Shown here piece by piece: positions 35,901 through 48,900 of a stretch of DNA of 64,000 bases. How positions within the stretch are numbered: position 1 is the stretch's first letter; the number at the start of each line of letters is the position of its first letter. The position numbers and the translations under genes are program-made. A model generated the notes under the pieces. That model had not been told where the DNA came from, made no database searches, and worked only from the letters and a program-made list of their open reading frames with translations. The stretch spans positions 1,508,442 to 1,572,441 of the forward strand of contig NMRA01000006.1 of NCBI GenBank assembly GCA_002633005.1, read 5' to 3'. Origin of the DNA: Phoronis australis. Lineage: Eukaryota; Phoronida; Phoronidae.

Positions 35901-38900
35901 CTGCCATTTTCACATCCACAACCGGTCATCAAAAAGGTCATTCGTTGTGGACGTCCTCATTATCTATGCTAGCACTTCCAGTCCTAGTTGTTGTTATCTC
36001 TGCTAGATGTTTGCCAACAACCCTGTGTGTGTTTGTGTGGATTTGACTGATAGTTTGTTGATGACTTAACTTCATTGTCCCCCGCCACGCAGTCAAACGC
36101 GAAGGAGGGACATCGTATTCATGTCTGTATGATGCATTGTTTTTGACTTTATATATTAAGAAGGTCAATTCTAATGTCCTTGATGTCATTTTCAAAGCTG
36201 TGAGAAATTTAGTTTTGATCTGAGGGATGCACCTGAGTGATATGTCAGGGTGGGAGGTTTCGATTTCGTTCATGTTGGCAAACTTGGCCTCATCTTCATG
36301 GTAGTAGCGAGTAATTTAAGAGTGGTCGTACATCTCAAGGAATCTGTTGACTGTGGAATTTAGGAGTTGGATTTAGAAAATGTTGGCCCGGCATCTTTAG
36401 AAGGTACAAGCTACCCAAACAATATAGCTCAGTCACCCAAGAACATAGCTCGGCACTCATTAACACGACTCACTGACCGTTAAAGTCAGATCACTGGCTC
36501 CTGAAAAGCCTCACACAACACGACTTAGGCATCCAAATGGCATGGTTCATGTAACACAAACATGACCCAAGGACGAAATGTTCACTTTTTTGTTTTCCAC
36601 TTTGCCATCTAGGGGCAATAAAAAGTACAATGTAGAAATCTCTAAAGACTATTCAGTTCTGTAGCAAAGTGCTACCTTTCCCCTGTCATTCTAGTCGCCA
36701 ATCCGATGGTTACGCACACATCATGAATATTATTAATGTCCAACAGTTTTAAGCCCCTGTCCTATGAATACATTTGTTTAAACAGATTTTTTGTGTAACA
36801 AATGACTACTTGGCTTCACGTGATTTGGTATGCCTGAGCACTTTTTTTCAAGTGTATACAGACCGCCTTGTTGCTAATTGCTGCATTTGACAAGTGTTGC
36901 AGCAAGACTCTTATTGCCGTGGCCTGCCTATCTAGGTTAGTCGGTCCTCACAGTACACATAATCATTCTCATGTTTTGGACGTTTTGTCTCATGCAGCAT
37001 GTGCTTTCCTTAGAATCAAATTTTGCTCCATGAACCACTTTCTCTCTCTTGTCCAGTTGTAGAGTACAGACAAGTTGAGTAAGCTGGCACTCATGGTACA
37101 GTCATTGCAATTCTGGAGCTTTCATATTAAGATAACTGAGCTGATGGTCGTTTTTCAAATGCATTGTATAGTGGTTGTCTGTTCGCAAATGTCCACTGAC
37201 ATCACTGAAAATTTGGAGACATGTAGAAACCAGGGTTGTATTTAGTAGGCGCAACAATTTAGCGAGTTAAGGTTGGATCAGATGACACGTGTCTTGAGAA
37301 ACTTTTGCACAAAAAAATGCTGAAAGTCTGCGTATTCATCCAATGCTTCTGTAGCTTGTGTCAGTTTTATATTTTTATATGATTGTTGTTTTGTCATTTT
37401 CGCACCAAAAAGCAGTTGTGTTCCGGTGATTTCAGTTCTAGTGCATACAAGAGATAAGTGTTGTTTTTTGTCTTGCGGTTTAATACTCATCAAGTTTTCT
37501 GTGATGTCACCGAATGTTTCCAAGCCATCAGCCGTCTGATACTGCATTTGAAAAACGACAGCAGACCGGAAATTCCCCAAATTAATGTACGTGTATGTTA
37601 TCAAGTGCCAAATGTTTGCAAAAAGCAGTCTTGCTAATTGGTTTGCTAAAATGGCTAAATGATTTCAAATGTTTTAGCAAACTGGGCTGAAGCATTTAAA
37701 GGCTATCATGAGCCTACTTTGATACACTGTACAGAGAGCGACGATGGCTGGGGTTCATGAGGATCAAAGTGTGTTCTTAAGCATTAAAGTGCATGAGAAC
37801 GTAAATACCCGCTGTAGCTCGTAAGGAACGAATTGTGCCCGTGAAAAAGAAAACCTTCGTGAGAACTTCCTTTCAGATTGTTTAGGGAGGACTGCTTACC
37901 TTGCTGTATATGCTGGCTTGTGTGTCACATTTAGTGTGTGAAACTACTGTCTGTACCAGTTACATGTGTTGGTTTATTATCGAATGTGCTTTCTTATTCT
38001 TCTAGAGATTCGGTTACACAATGACAATAAAAAGTCAGTCCTAACAATACCTGTTCTGCACAAGTAGAATGTTAGACTGTGCTTAAATCTTCTGTAGGGA
38101 GATCTTCAGTTTTTTTCAAGAAGCAAAAATGTTGCTTGCTCATTAAGTGAAGTTTGATATTTTGGGTGTTCCAAACGACACGCGTGTGCCTTATGTGCAT
38201 TCGCCTTTGAGGGTGTACGTTCTCCCAGACTTTCCTGACTTTATAAGTGTCTGTTCACAAAACATGATAAAATGAAAAGTGCAATCTGTCCGCTCACAGT
38301 ATCCCGATTTCGGTATTCAAATATGGAACCATCTGCTGACATTCCCTGACCAAGGATCATGCAAATCCCAGAATTTGTTACACTCACCAAATATATGAGC
38401 CAACACGCATTGTCAATACGTTTGTCATCGTCCACTTCAGGGAAACTAACCCGCCAGATACTGATCTGCTTACAGTTCCAAGAGGGTCTTTTCGAGACCA
38501 ACCTTGTTGCATTATCACGACACCTGGTGGTTTACTTTGCTTACTTTCTGTGTAGATAAGTCGAATAGAATACATCCACTCCAAAAACTTCATCCACCGT
38601 GACGTCAAGCCAGACAACTTCCTAATGGGCCTGGGCAAGAAGGGCAATCTGGTGTATATCATTGACTTTGGCCTAGCCAAGAAGTACCGGGACGCGCGCA
38701 CCCACCAGCACATCCCCTACAGAGAAAACAAGAATCTCACGGGCACGGCCCGCTACGCCAGCATCAACACACATCTGGGTATAGGTGAGTTGAGAAACGA
38801 CCTCGTTGACGGGAGAGAACGCATGGCGAGTGGATTTGGGGTTGTGGTTTCAGAAATCCGAAGGCCGGAGAAAGTTTTGCACAGCCTTTGAAGCCTTGGT

Positions 38901-41772
38901 TCATTATCACACAGTCCACGTAAGAACTAGTTCTCATCAAGGCTCTCTGTAGACTACCGTGCCTTAAAGTTCAGTCGGATCTTGGCTTTGCCTGGACATA
39001 GTTTTGCAGTTGATCTCAGTATTTCCAACAAGTATGATTTTGCCGTTTTAGAATACAATTTTTGTCCAACTTGTATTGAGTTTTCTTATTGTTTTTACAA
39101 GGACTTTAAGATTTTCACTGTTGAAAGAGTTGCATTCACTGCAGTTCTGTGTCCACATCTGGTCGTGTAACTGTCACCGTTTCATTCCCGCTGTAGAACA
39201 AAGTCGGCGAGATGACATGGAGTCGCTGGGCTACGTCTTCATGTACTTCCTGAAGGGTAGTCTGCCTTGGCAGGGCCTTAAGGCGGCCACCAAGAGACAG
39301 AAATACGAAAGGATCAGCGAAAAGAAAATGTCCACACAGATAGAGGACTTGTGCAAGGGCTTTCCCAGTGAGTATTATTGTCGTAGGAGGTGGTAGTGAC
39401 AAAAATTAATGCGCGACACCTTCTGGGAGGGCCTGTTTATTAAAGGCTTTATGGCCTTGACTAGTTTGGCTTACTTGGTTCTTGTTAGAAAATCCAGTTT
39501 GAAGTATTGGGAGATTTGGCAGCTGTTTAGCAAATTACAATATGTTTGCTTTTAGTAACAATTCGGTGCATTTATTGCAAGAACACACAAACTGCCCATG
39601 GTATGGACATAGGTATTCGAACACGTACATGAAATTTATGTTCCCGTCTTGCTTGAATTTTCTATTTTGGAGAGCATTGGTTATGAATTTTTTTCAGTGC
39701 GTGTATGTAGTTTTGAAGTGCAGGTTTGGAATTTGTACTGCAAATTTGGCGTTTGCTAGATTAGTGGATCCAAGCGGGAAATTTTGAGGCATGGAGTCAT
39801 TTCCACCTCAGAATTTGGTTTGTGGTGTTGTCATTAGTGTAATGCTGTTGAAGAGCCAAAACAATGGGGTCCATTTCAAAATTGTAGCTTTTAAAAATGA
39901 TGCTGCGTTAATGACCACAGTATGATACAACCATCTTAGTAACTGTGCATTTAAACTTTATTAATAAAATGGGTTCTTGAAGTTAACAAAGTCCTCATGG
40001 TTTTAGCATAACATCCATTTCAGTACGAGCACACTTGTGGGTATAACATAATAACACTAAACGAATGTGAATTACGTATAAGAGACATTGAACCAAGAGT
40101 TTTATGCCAAGTCAATTTTTAAAAAATCCGGTAACTCAGCACCATCTGTACTGATACAGAGCTGTCAGGTCTGTGTTGAATGGTTACATGTTGATTGTGT
40201 GTTACGGCAGTCTGAAACGAGGCACAAGTTTTCTCATTCGCATGTAAAATAGAAGACAGAATAAGAATTATAAGTGATGACTTGCTCTGCTTCATGTAAA
40301 TTGTCTTGCATTCAGATGTTCCGGGTGGTTCGTTATTTGTTTTTGCATGCATGTAATCTTTGCCCGCTGATAGATTCGTTGTCTTTTTGTACGATATCGT
40401 AATATCTGATTATAAGTTGTTACTAAAACTTTGTCCCTGTGGCATTTGCAGCCGAGTGTTCGACCTACCTGAACTTCTGCCGGTCGCTACGCTTTGACGA
40501 CAAACCCGACTATTCCTACTTGAGGCAGCTCTTCAGAAACTTGTTCCACCGCCATGGATTTACCTACGACTACATTTTCGACTGGAACCTGCTCAAATTT
40601 GTAAGCAGCACCCTTTGATAAGTTCCCCGTCGCATGGTCCCTCCCTCTCTTTCTCTTTATTAATGTTGTTTTCCGTTGTTGGATTTTACGTGGATTGTTG
40701 TTTATGCCCTCTGTAGGAATGAAGTCCGCAGTGATTTGTTACTACACCAAAGTCTTCAAAGAATTTGACATTGAATGTGTGGATTTTTTCACTTTCTCAC
40801 AATAGAATTTCTGTAATGCTAATGAGCATCACAAGCTGCGTTCAGTGGTGCACCCCATAATATCCAGTATGTATTACTAAAATAAGTCCCTTCCTTGTTA
40901 CTTGGTATGAGCTTGAATTCTTTCTTATTGTTTTCCTTGACGTGCAGTCAAAGATGTGGTGACAGTAATTGGGTCTTAGGTCAGGCTATTAGGGTCAGGT
41001 CAATTTTTCAGCCTTAACTGATTCAGACCCTTGCCTGTCTTCCCAGATAATTAAAAGGCTGATGCTCAAACTCCGTATGTGCTACAGTACATGCCAAAAG
41101 TAATCAGGGAAAATACAATTTCCCCGTTATGATGGGTCAGTATCTGCCATGTCAGGTCATGCTATTTATTCACTTCGAAGGTGAATTTCACTTGCGCTCG
41201 GTCACCTTGATGGGGAAATCCACCTGCGCTCAGTCGCCATGACAGAGAGTTCCGGGTCATTTTGTCTGATTTTTCATGGCGTGAACTGTACCTCACAAAT
41301 GCTTGCTTGTTAATTTTCTGCCTGCCTAGTCCCTTACGTAATCTGTTCAGTGCCCAAATACTTTTCACTTATGCCTGTTGAATGTTGTATGGGTGTTCAG
41401 ATCCCTGATGTGGAGATAGAGCCATTGGCGTTAAGCTTCACAAGTTATGTTGTAATGTTTCATGGTGTTTAGCCTCTGTTGTACTGTGCTGCATGTTGCT
41501 GTCGCTAGAGCATGTTCACCCTCCTTGCGGTGGCTTTTGACCATCTCGACCCCTGTCCCCTAGGGGGGTCTGTCTGCATGCCCGGCCCCGTTCTAGTGCT
41601 GTGTCTGTCTCTCTCGTTTGCAGGGCGGTCCGGGTTCGCGTGCGGCACATGAAGACCGTTGCAAAGACCAGCTGAGAACACCGGTAAACCATCTGCGTGT
41701 TGAGTCACATCGTTTGCCAACGTCCGACTAAACTAATCACCATCCCCTAGCTTGGGTTGGCCGCCATGTTTC

Positions 41773-41804
<32 letters not shown>

Positions 41805-43155
41805 GAAGGGTGCCTGGGTGTCTGGACTAACTAGCATTTTTAACCTGCTTTAGGTTGTGATGTATCAGTCGAAAGATTTGGTTGAGGTTGAGAAATAATC
41901 GGAATGTTAACGTGTGCTTGTGTCCAAAGAGCTTCTGTTGAGAGTTACCGTTCAACATTGTACTAGCAGTATTTAATCCCTTCTACGAGCTAACGTGTAT
42001 TTGCATGTTGTGAACCTGTTGTTCTTTGCCTATGATATGTCGACCTTGTCTACAATGACAAAAATTCCATAAACGCTCGACTAGTTATTCATGTTCTATA
42101 TGCACCTTATCGAAATTTTGGCCGTGCGTCACTCTTTGACTTTGTCCAGTGTTTTGCATGCTGATGTCATTTTTGTCTATGCTATTTTATCTGTGTACGC
42201 GTTTACCCGAGTACTGAGTTCGGTTGCCTTATAGGTTTGCGTATTACGCACTCCTGCTTACGAATTGTGCACTCAGTGTCAATTCCTTTGTTTATGTAAT
42301 GTATAAAAAGTTGCTACTGTTCTTTTAAAAATCTTTTTTAGATCGAATTTCCCAGTTCATTTAGCCTCTGAAAATTCGTATGAGATTTGAAAATGAAGAC
42401 CTACTGTATAAATAAAACAATTTTATCCAGCAGTGAGCCAACGCAGATACTTCAGTAAAACCTGTGCTCACCTTAAAATTCATGGTGTACTTTAACGGAG
42501 CAAAAGTGTTTTAGTTATGATTTGATGCAACTCCCCATGGTAGTGAAAGTCTGTGCTTCTGAGACATTGGTGTGGAATTTGTCCATGCTGGTGACAGGGG
42601 TAGCGATAGTAGTTTCTTGTAGAGACTGATGGAAGTTTTACGTTCCATTTGTTGATTGCAGGGTGGCACTGGTGCTGATGATCGTACGCGTCACCACATC
42701 CACAGCTCAACGACGCGCGCCGTCCAGGGGACGAGTACGGGCCGGATACGCAGCTCCGACCATGCTGCTGGTGCTACAGCTAGTCCATCGGCCGACTACG
42801 GAGGTAGGTCGGGCGTCACTGCTGCAGGGAGTCCTGGTCATCTTGTGGGGGGATCCTGAGTTGCCCGTGTGGGCATTACTGACCGTAGTGAATATTGAGA
42901 CGGGCATGGGTAAAAATAGTGTTATGATTACGTGAAACTGCTTGAATTTTGCAGTTTTGTTTTTGGTTATGGATTTTGGTTTAGTTATTTTACATATCAT
43001 TTTTCTAAGAATTCTCTAACTAATTTATCTTTTGAATTGTGGTATTGAATTTTCTTAAATTATTTTTCAATAAGTAATTTAATTGCAGTCACTTTGAACA
43101 ATTTCTATTCAGTTGTGGCTATCCGTGGTGCTTGTATTCTTATGTGTCTGTGCAT

Positions 43156-43187
<32 letters not shown>

Positions 43188-45920
43188 GCTGTCATTGCTG
43201 TAGAATAGGCGTGTGTTAAGCTTACCCTGATGCACTCTATGCAAACTATGGGCTTCACTGAAACTCTCTAGTCTATGCATCCAAAAGGTCTCCAAAGATC
43301 CTTCACTGCCTCTTTCTGCTAGTGCCTCTCCAGCTTCTCTTGAAATAATTCACCATCACTGTGAATTGAAAAGGGAGCCTTGTAATCCACTGTTCTCATT
43401 CACGTAATGTTGAATGTCGATACATAATCCAAGATATTCTGTAAACGTGTTGGCGCATGTGTTAGTGACCTACTTAATGGTGAGTTTTGTCTTCCTCCTC
43501 CTACTTTGACGAGGTTGTAGCGGTTTGACTGATTTCAGATGTCAAGTTGTTCAGAAGGCATGTGGCTGGCACCTTCTATGTTGTTTGTTCTTAGAAGCAC
43601 CCCTGGTGTCGGCATGAGCATCTTTGGAGACTTGCACTGCTCTATTTTTCCTTTCACCTTTATCTCGCTCTATCTCTCTCTCTCTCTGTGCCACCCGTAG
43701 ACCCTGGCCCTGATCGAGTGCTTGTGCGGCCACAGACTCTGGAGCCGGCAGCCCTCCTTGCCGACCGGCCCCTAACCAGGTCACAGTCCAAAGACAAAGG
43801 CGGTGGTCTGACCCGACAGGCAGACTTGCGACCTTCTGGTCGCACAGCCAGTGCTCAGCCCAGACTGTCTGCCAATATGCACGGTCTACAGCCGGGCTCT
43901 TCAACAAAGAAGCGCAAGGAATCTGATGATTCGCGTCTACGTAGTGGGTCCTCTCGAAAGTCTGCACTTTCAAGGCCAAAGATGACAAATAACTAGCAGC
44001 GCCATCTGTTGTGAAGGAATTATCATTTTGGTTTTGGGACACTTGGTTCTGTTGTAAAAGGGTTGTCCTCATCACCTCCATTGTTGTAACGGGTCAAGAT
44101 ATAACTATATGAATCATGATTTTGAGTTTGTTGAACATCAAATCCAGTAATGTCTGGTGTTAGCCAGCTCTGTTGTACTCAATTTCCTAACACCTCAGTT
44201 TTTAGTAATGTGTAAATACTGTGTGCATATCCGTTTTATTTATTATATTTCTCAATAATTTCTATCAATTTGGAAGTGATCTGTATTGTTCCGTTTTTAT
44301 TGTTTGTGGCCGTTACTATCCACAAGTGCTGTGTATCTGCTGGGCTGAATAAACAAGATGAGTCCAAGAGTAACAGTGCACTTGTTTATGTTGAGTACAC
44401 TAGGAAATGGAGGTTGTCTCAGTCAGAATTTTTTTACAATTGCATTTATTTCATTATCGTTCATGTTGTTCTCTTGAACTGTATCCGTGTACATAATAAT
44501 ATTCCTACAGAGTTCAGGCGTCAGGAGTTCACTGTGGTTCACTGTGAAATGTGTTTGTAACCACTCCAAGTTTTTGTATGAAACGAACTTTGTCATAGTC
44601 TGTGTTGTTATCTGTTTCGTTTGTGTTTAATGTTTGCCACTGTTCAACTTATTTGTTGCCTTTGAACCACTACTGTAGAAAGTGTGAACTTTCATAAACG
44701 CTGATTTGATGAATTTGATGAAGCAGTTTTCAACAGCTGCTGTTACGTATGGCATGAAGACTCCCTCACTATTGACTTAAGTGACAAAACGAGTTGGTAC
44801 CAAGACATAAAAACTTTGTTATCAGACTCTATACACTATGGATGTTAATCACATCTCGAAACGTTAGGCCGGATTTTCTAAATCCATTTGCTAGACATTG
44901 CGAGCAGGGTATGTCGAAATATCCAATACTTAGTCCATGGGTGTTTTACGTAGATTCGAGACACTCGCGTGCTTCACTTGCAATAAGTGGCGACATCTTT
45001 TGACGACTTGCGTTTTTGCAAGTTTCTTTTGTCTGCGAAATACAGCCGTTATCACAGCTGATTGGCCAGTGTATTTTTATGTTCATAGATGATTGGTGAG
45101 ATTATATATATATATTTATATGCGAATCTGACCACTAAATGGTTTCATTACCTGTTGCCAACAGCCAAGCCTTGGGTTGCTGACACTACTTTGTTGAGGC
45201 TGGCGCATGATCACTGTACTAACATTGTTCGTAGTTTTCGTTGAGTAACCCTAACCTACCACCTTAGACTTTGTTCTGATAGTAACTGTAAACGTGTTCT
45301 CTGCTCTGTTCTGTGGTGTTGGCTTAACCTTATTTCTACCCCCAATGACTCAGTGGTGCAAGAAATGGTGACCTCACCTTCTCATGACAGTGAGTAGTGA
45401 TGAACGACTCTGGGTCACAATTTAATGAGAACTGTTCTCTCGTAAAAAAGACGGGTTTCAACTGTCTTTGTGAAATTTTAAATTCACTTTACTTTCTGTT
45501 AGTAGTATTTTGAAGGAGAGGGGTAATTTTTCTTTATTTTGGTTTGCTGGATTTCCAATTGGGTTTCTGTTACTTGGGTTTGCTGACAGTTTGCTTCACT
45601 GGAATTCCCTTTTATCGCGATGGTATGGGCTAGTGCCCTGTCCACCACGTGGTCTTCATGTCTTGCTAACCACCGAGTCGTGGGTTCTGTGTCGTCTGCA
45701 CTACTAATGCATGCTTTGTTAACCTCGTTCTACAGCCGCTCCCTCACCTAGTCGTCCAATCTCTCGTGCAGAACGCGAGCGGCGGATCAGCCAACGGCTG
45801 CACCGTGGCCAGCCACCTCTGATGACTAACCCGGAGCTGGCGCGTGAAGGCACGCGGCTGTCAAGCATGGGCCCGCCGGCGTCCAATACCCGCAAGACCA
45901 GCGCTAGCGCTCGGAGGTGA
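23994..45920 (+). CDS. CSNK1D/E: Casein kinase 1 delta/epsilon, with duplicated exons
   Basis: Exons: 23994-24069; 2a 31179-31289 or 2b 31482-31592; 3a 34692-34840 or 3b 35313-35461; 38556-38784; 39197-39367; 40452-40600; 41624-41683; 42662-42803; last exon 9a 43701-43996 or 9b 45736-45920. Phases agree for every combination; lengths are 460 (9a) or 423 (9b) residues. Numbering matches vertebrate CK1 delta: glycine loop [12 protein letters not shown], Lys38, Glu52, gatekeeper Met82, HRD at 126-128, DFG at 149-151, and Arg178 (the tau mutation site in epsilon). With 9b the tail has [16 protein letters not shown], like the ERERKVSMRLHRGAPV of vertebrates. This Ser/Thr kinase acts in circadian timing, Wnt signalling and trafficking; the family's tail is autoinhibitory. 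The combination closest to vertebrates is 2a-3b-9b. Confidence 0.95.
26042..26600. repeat. Duplicated block in kinase intron 1, copy A
   Basis: Collinear and nearly identical with 26602-27171. It ends at the single N at 26601. Copy B has a small insertion (GTCATTGCCTA) near 26785. Likely unmerged allelic contig ends. Confidence 0.92.
26602..27171. repeat. Duplicated block in kinase intron 1, copy B
   Basis: Begins immediately after the N at 26601 with AAAACAATGTAAACTG, the same as 26042 onward, and ends at the base matching 26600. Confidence 0.92.
29987..30093 (-). repeat. Hairpin element, copy 3 (CTGATATAA end type)
   Basis: Both outer arms are preserved: TAATGGTCTGGTATAATAAC and, at the far end, TTATATCAGACTATTG. 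The centre TTTTCTCCACTGAATCACTG is the reverse of copies 1, 2, 5 and 6. In kinase intron 1. Confidence 0.85.
31179..31289 (+). CDS. Casein kinase 1 exon 2a (canonical)
   Basis: Acceptor CAAACAG, donor GTAGGT, phase 1 to 1. Encodes residues 26-62, including [20 protein letters not shown] then [10 protein letters not shown]: beta 3 with Lys38, and helix C with Glu52. This version is the closest match to vertebrate CK1 delta/epsilon. Confidence 0.95.
31482..31592 (+). CDS. Casein kinase 1 exon 2b (divergent alternative)
   Basis: Acceptor CCCCAACTAG, donor GTAAGT, 111 nt and phase 1 to 1, exactly as exon 2a, 192 bp downstream of it. Encodes [20 protein letters not shown] then [10 protein letters not shown]. 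Lys38 and Glu52 are kept; 14 of 37 residues differ from 2a, including Ala36 to Gly in the ATP pocket and most of helix C after Glu52. Open frame, good splice sites and constraint on catalytic residues argue for a working alternative exon. Confidence 0.9.
34279..34388 (-). repeat. Hairpin element, copy 4 (GGGGTCCC end type)
   Basis: The core is reversed relative to copy 1 (CCGGTTTTCTACACTGAATA .. GAACTGGTTCTCAAAA) and is followed by GGGACCCCCTGTAAGTGACT. The left outer arm is degraded. Located about 300 bp before exon 3a. Confidence 0.8.
34692..34840 (+). CDS. Casein kinase 1 exon 3a (divergent alternative)
   Basis: Acceptor TTTTCAG, donor GTAAGT, 149 nt, phase 1 to 0. Encodes [20 protein letters not shown] then [20 protein letters not shown], residues 63-112, with gatekeeper Met82 and the hinge. 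It differs from 3b at 7 of 50 positions (67, 71, 73, 89, 97, 99, 102). The Ser71 and Thr102 choices depart from the usual Cys and Leu. Confidence 0.92.
35313..35461 (+). CDS. Casein kinase 1 exon 3b (canonical)
   Basis: Acceptor GGTTTCAG, donor GTAAGT, 149 nt, phase 1 to 0, same as 3a. Encodes [20 protein letters not shown] then [20 protein letters not shown], nearly the vertebrate sequence. Markedly more GC-rich than 3a. Confidence 0.95.
35462..38555. other. Casein kinase 1 intron 3
   Basis: 3.1 kb without a supported gene. Around 36410-36570 is a degenerate run of short phrases such as ATAGCTCGGCACTCATTAACACG that resembles the repeat phrase in the foldback at 1766-2213; a similar run is at 20030-20100. 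Confidence 0.5.
41774..41803 (+). repeat. (CTG)10 microsatellite
   Basis: Ten uninterrupted CTG units in the kinase intron after exon 7. Confidence 0.97.
43156..43188 (+). repeat. (TTG)n microsatellite
   Basis: About eleven TTG units in the kinase intron after exon 8. Confidence 0.95.
43701..43996 (+). CDS. Casein kinase 1 alternative last exon 9a
   Basis: Acceptor CCACCCGTAG, phase 1 entry, 98 codons to TAG. The tail is rich in Ser, Arg and Lys, with a STKKRKES stretch that could act as a nuclear localisation signal and ends RPKMTNN. It lacks the RLHRG motif of vertebrate CK1 delta/epsilon tails. AATAAA at 44347-44352 lies about 350 nt downstream. Confidence 0.75.
45736..45920 (+). CDS. 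Casein kinase 1 last exon 9b (canonical tail)
   Basis: Acceptor GTTCTACAG, phase 1 entry, 61 codons to [23 protein letters not shown] then RGQPP aligns with the conserved vertebrate tail segment, so this is the ancestral terminus. Confidence 0.88.
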
Positions 45921-48900
45921 ACAAATACTGTCGTGGTCGTGTGTACCATTGAGGTTGTGTACAGATGTGACTGCCAGTGCTCGCAATAGGAGTCGGACTG
46001 TCGGCTGTGCATTAGATGTGCATAGAATGTGCAGTTGTTGGTAAATGCATCGGAATGTGAACTGTTCATCAGTGTAGCATTTTTGAAATGACTGTAAATA
46101 TATAGGCCACAGACTTATGTGTGAACAGTTCACATTTCTTGACTCGTGAGACTGCTATGAATTTCATACTGTTTTGATTTTATCACTTGTAAGAAGGTCT
46201 GGTACAGGCTGCGAGCTCTAGGTGAACTGCTTGTACTGTAAGTGTGAGTGGACTTCTTTGCAGGATGACTGTACACGGACTGAACATACATCAAGGATAA
46301 TATGATTGGCCAATTACATGGCAGACTTTGCTGTTGGGCATTTGCTTGGTGATCATGGCCAACTGTTCAATGCACACTTATATATGCATCTCATTCATGA
46401 CAATCTGGTGGATAGGTGTTTGAAATGTCCAACTGCACTGTTTGCATAAATACTAAGTCTAAAAGACCATTGCCTTTAGCTCGGAACTGGGACCGGAATC
46501 AGCATTCTAGTCTTGAGCTAGTAGATTAGCAAGAGCTAGTAGACTAGCAAGATCTAGTATATAAAATCCGTTGGTAATTCCGGGAAGTGTTGGTTTCGAA
46601 ACTTTTTCACTGCTGAAGGCATCTCGTAAATATGTCTCTGTTATAGGAATCTTATGTCTGTAATAGTGTCGCTGAATGTGTGTGTATATATATTGCTCCG
46701 TGGGTGAAAGTTGTGTGCAATAGAGGGTTTACTAACAGTGTAATTCTTGCGTTTAAAAGGTCAAGCTCATGCTGAGGTCGCGCGTTGGAATTCTTTTAAC
46801 ATTGTTCTTTATGTGGTCTTTGAGGGAGCCACAGCCATGTTATGTGTATTATAACGTTCTTTTCTGTGCTTTTATTGAATTGCAAGACTTGTAAATAATA
46901 GGCCAGGGAGGAGTCAAAATATCTGTTGAGTGAGAAGTGGGATGGGAGCATTTTAATGCTTAAAAGCTCTAGTCACGAGAGCATGCTTCTTGGGTACATA
47001 GTCATGGTTATGTCAGAACAGTCATGGGCAATAGTCACTTACAGGGGTACCGGTTTTTGACAACCAGTTTGAGGCCCGTTATTCAGTGGGAAAACTGGTT
47101 CTCAAATTGGCGGGACCCCTGTTACTATTACCAAGCTGTGGGGGGAAGTTCGTGATCAAGAACACTTTTAGAATGTACACGCTCTGGACTTATGAGATAA
47201 ACCTCAGCCTATCGTTGTATGTTATGCGCTCAATACGGAATTGAAAAATATGTGTACCTTTTGTGAGGGAGTAGTTATGAAAGTGATGACGTTTTCAAAA
47301 CGTTCTTTAATACACCTTGGTGAGTCGACCAATCTCATATTTTGACGTAAGTGTAGTTTCCTGTGGGGTAAGTGGATCAACCATGCACAGTCCTGTTAAT
47401 TATAACGTTGGAATGGTTTTGCCTGGTATCTATATGCTGTACAGTGTTAAAATCTTTTAGTTGCTATGTTGGTCAATTTGTTCGCTGATTCGACTGTGTA
47501 ATATTTTGTTGTTTAGCTCCGTCTTATTAGTGTATATACCTATTTTGTGCTATCTGTCTATCTATATATAAATTTATTGTTGATAATTTGATCTCATGTG
47601 ACTGGCTTTATTGAACGTCGTACTAGTGATGTTTGAGAAAATCGCAAATTTTAACCGCAAACCAAACGCTACAGAAATCGACTACCTTTTTGCTATGAAT
47701 GTAGAGGCAAATCTTCGGCAAACTTGGTGAATTTGTGTCTTGACACAACCCAGTCTTCGCATCCTGTAGGCTTGCTTCCATGTTGGTTATCAGTATCGTG
47801 AAAATCGGTGCTCTGTATTTCGATAATGGCAAAACTAACGTCACTGCTCACCTACGCACACTGAGGTGGGCCCTATCTTCAGCGAAGTGTTGCAATCAGA
47901 CGAGTGTATGAATTTTTGCTTTGTTTTATTGTGTTCGGAATGGCGATTTCCAAATATAAACTATTCTAGACACGTTTTAGATAGTCTGATGTTCATGGCT
48001 GCCGTCGTTGTGTGTCTGCTCTCATGAATAGATGCAAAAATCAATCTGTGGGGTTTCAGGGTCGCGCTTACTGAACGAAACTCGGGCGCGTGCATAATGG
48101 CCGATTATTTTATATTAAATATGGGCGTGTCCAGTGGGAGAATTTTTCACATTTGCCTTCAACTCATGGTTACCTTCTTCAATGTTAATTAGTCGTGTTG
48201 GTCGGTCTAGCCATAGATTATAGCGAGATGCGCACGTTCGCCTCGTTCAGCATTGTCACGTGGGAAATGCTTTTTGTTCCAGATAGTGACTGATGTATCC
48301 GCGATTGGCGTTATTCTAGCACGTCCATTTTGCGGAAGACGGGCGATTAGGTCCTTGATTTTTTTACATGCACTTTGGTGGTTGAAGGTAATGTTCAGTG
48401 CCGGATTACTCGTAGCTTGGGCACCGCCTCCTCAGTCGTACTGTCCCGTCTTGCAAAACGTAACACTATGTTGGGTAAACATGATAACGACCGCAGGGTG
48501 TTTGACTGAGAGCCTTGAAATTGTGGGTCCTGGGAGGGGTGAACTTTTTGGTTTACCGTCGAGGGCTATTTTGAAGCGACGGGGTGTGACATTTTGACGA
48601 CTGGGAGTTGGCTCCACACCCCTAGGTAGCGCTAGTGTGTTTAATTAACCAGAACTAAAAAGCATTACGGGACACATAGTATGGGCGTAGGGAAGCGGAA
48701 GTCAGCGGGCACATGTCCCAAAATTAAGTCAACACTTCTGCGAGCAAATGTTATGCTATACGTTCTTACCCTGCCAGACTGTGCTTATCATTAGTAATTT
48801 CCAACCTTGCACATTTTTATTGCCCTGGCGTTAAGAACTTTGTGGGTATTGGCGTCCATAGGGTACTCCACCTGTACATAATTAACGTGCATGCGCTGCG

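Noticed and set aside
43551-44081. 176-codon minus-strand open frame
   Set aside because: It is the antisense shadow of kinase exon 9a, whose plus-strand frame is spliced in phase.
48253-48597. 114-codon open frame between the kinase and IVD
   Set aside because: No recognised motif and an overlapping frame on the opposite strand; not enough to call a gene.
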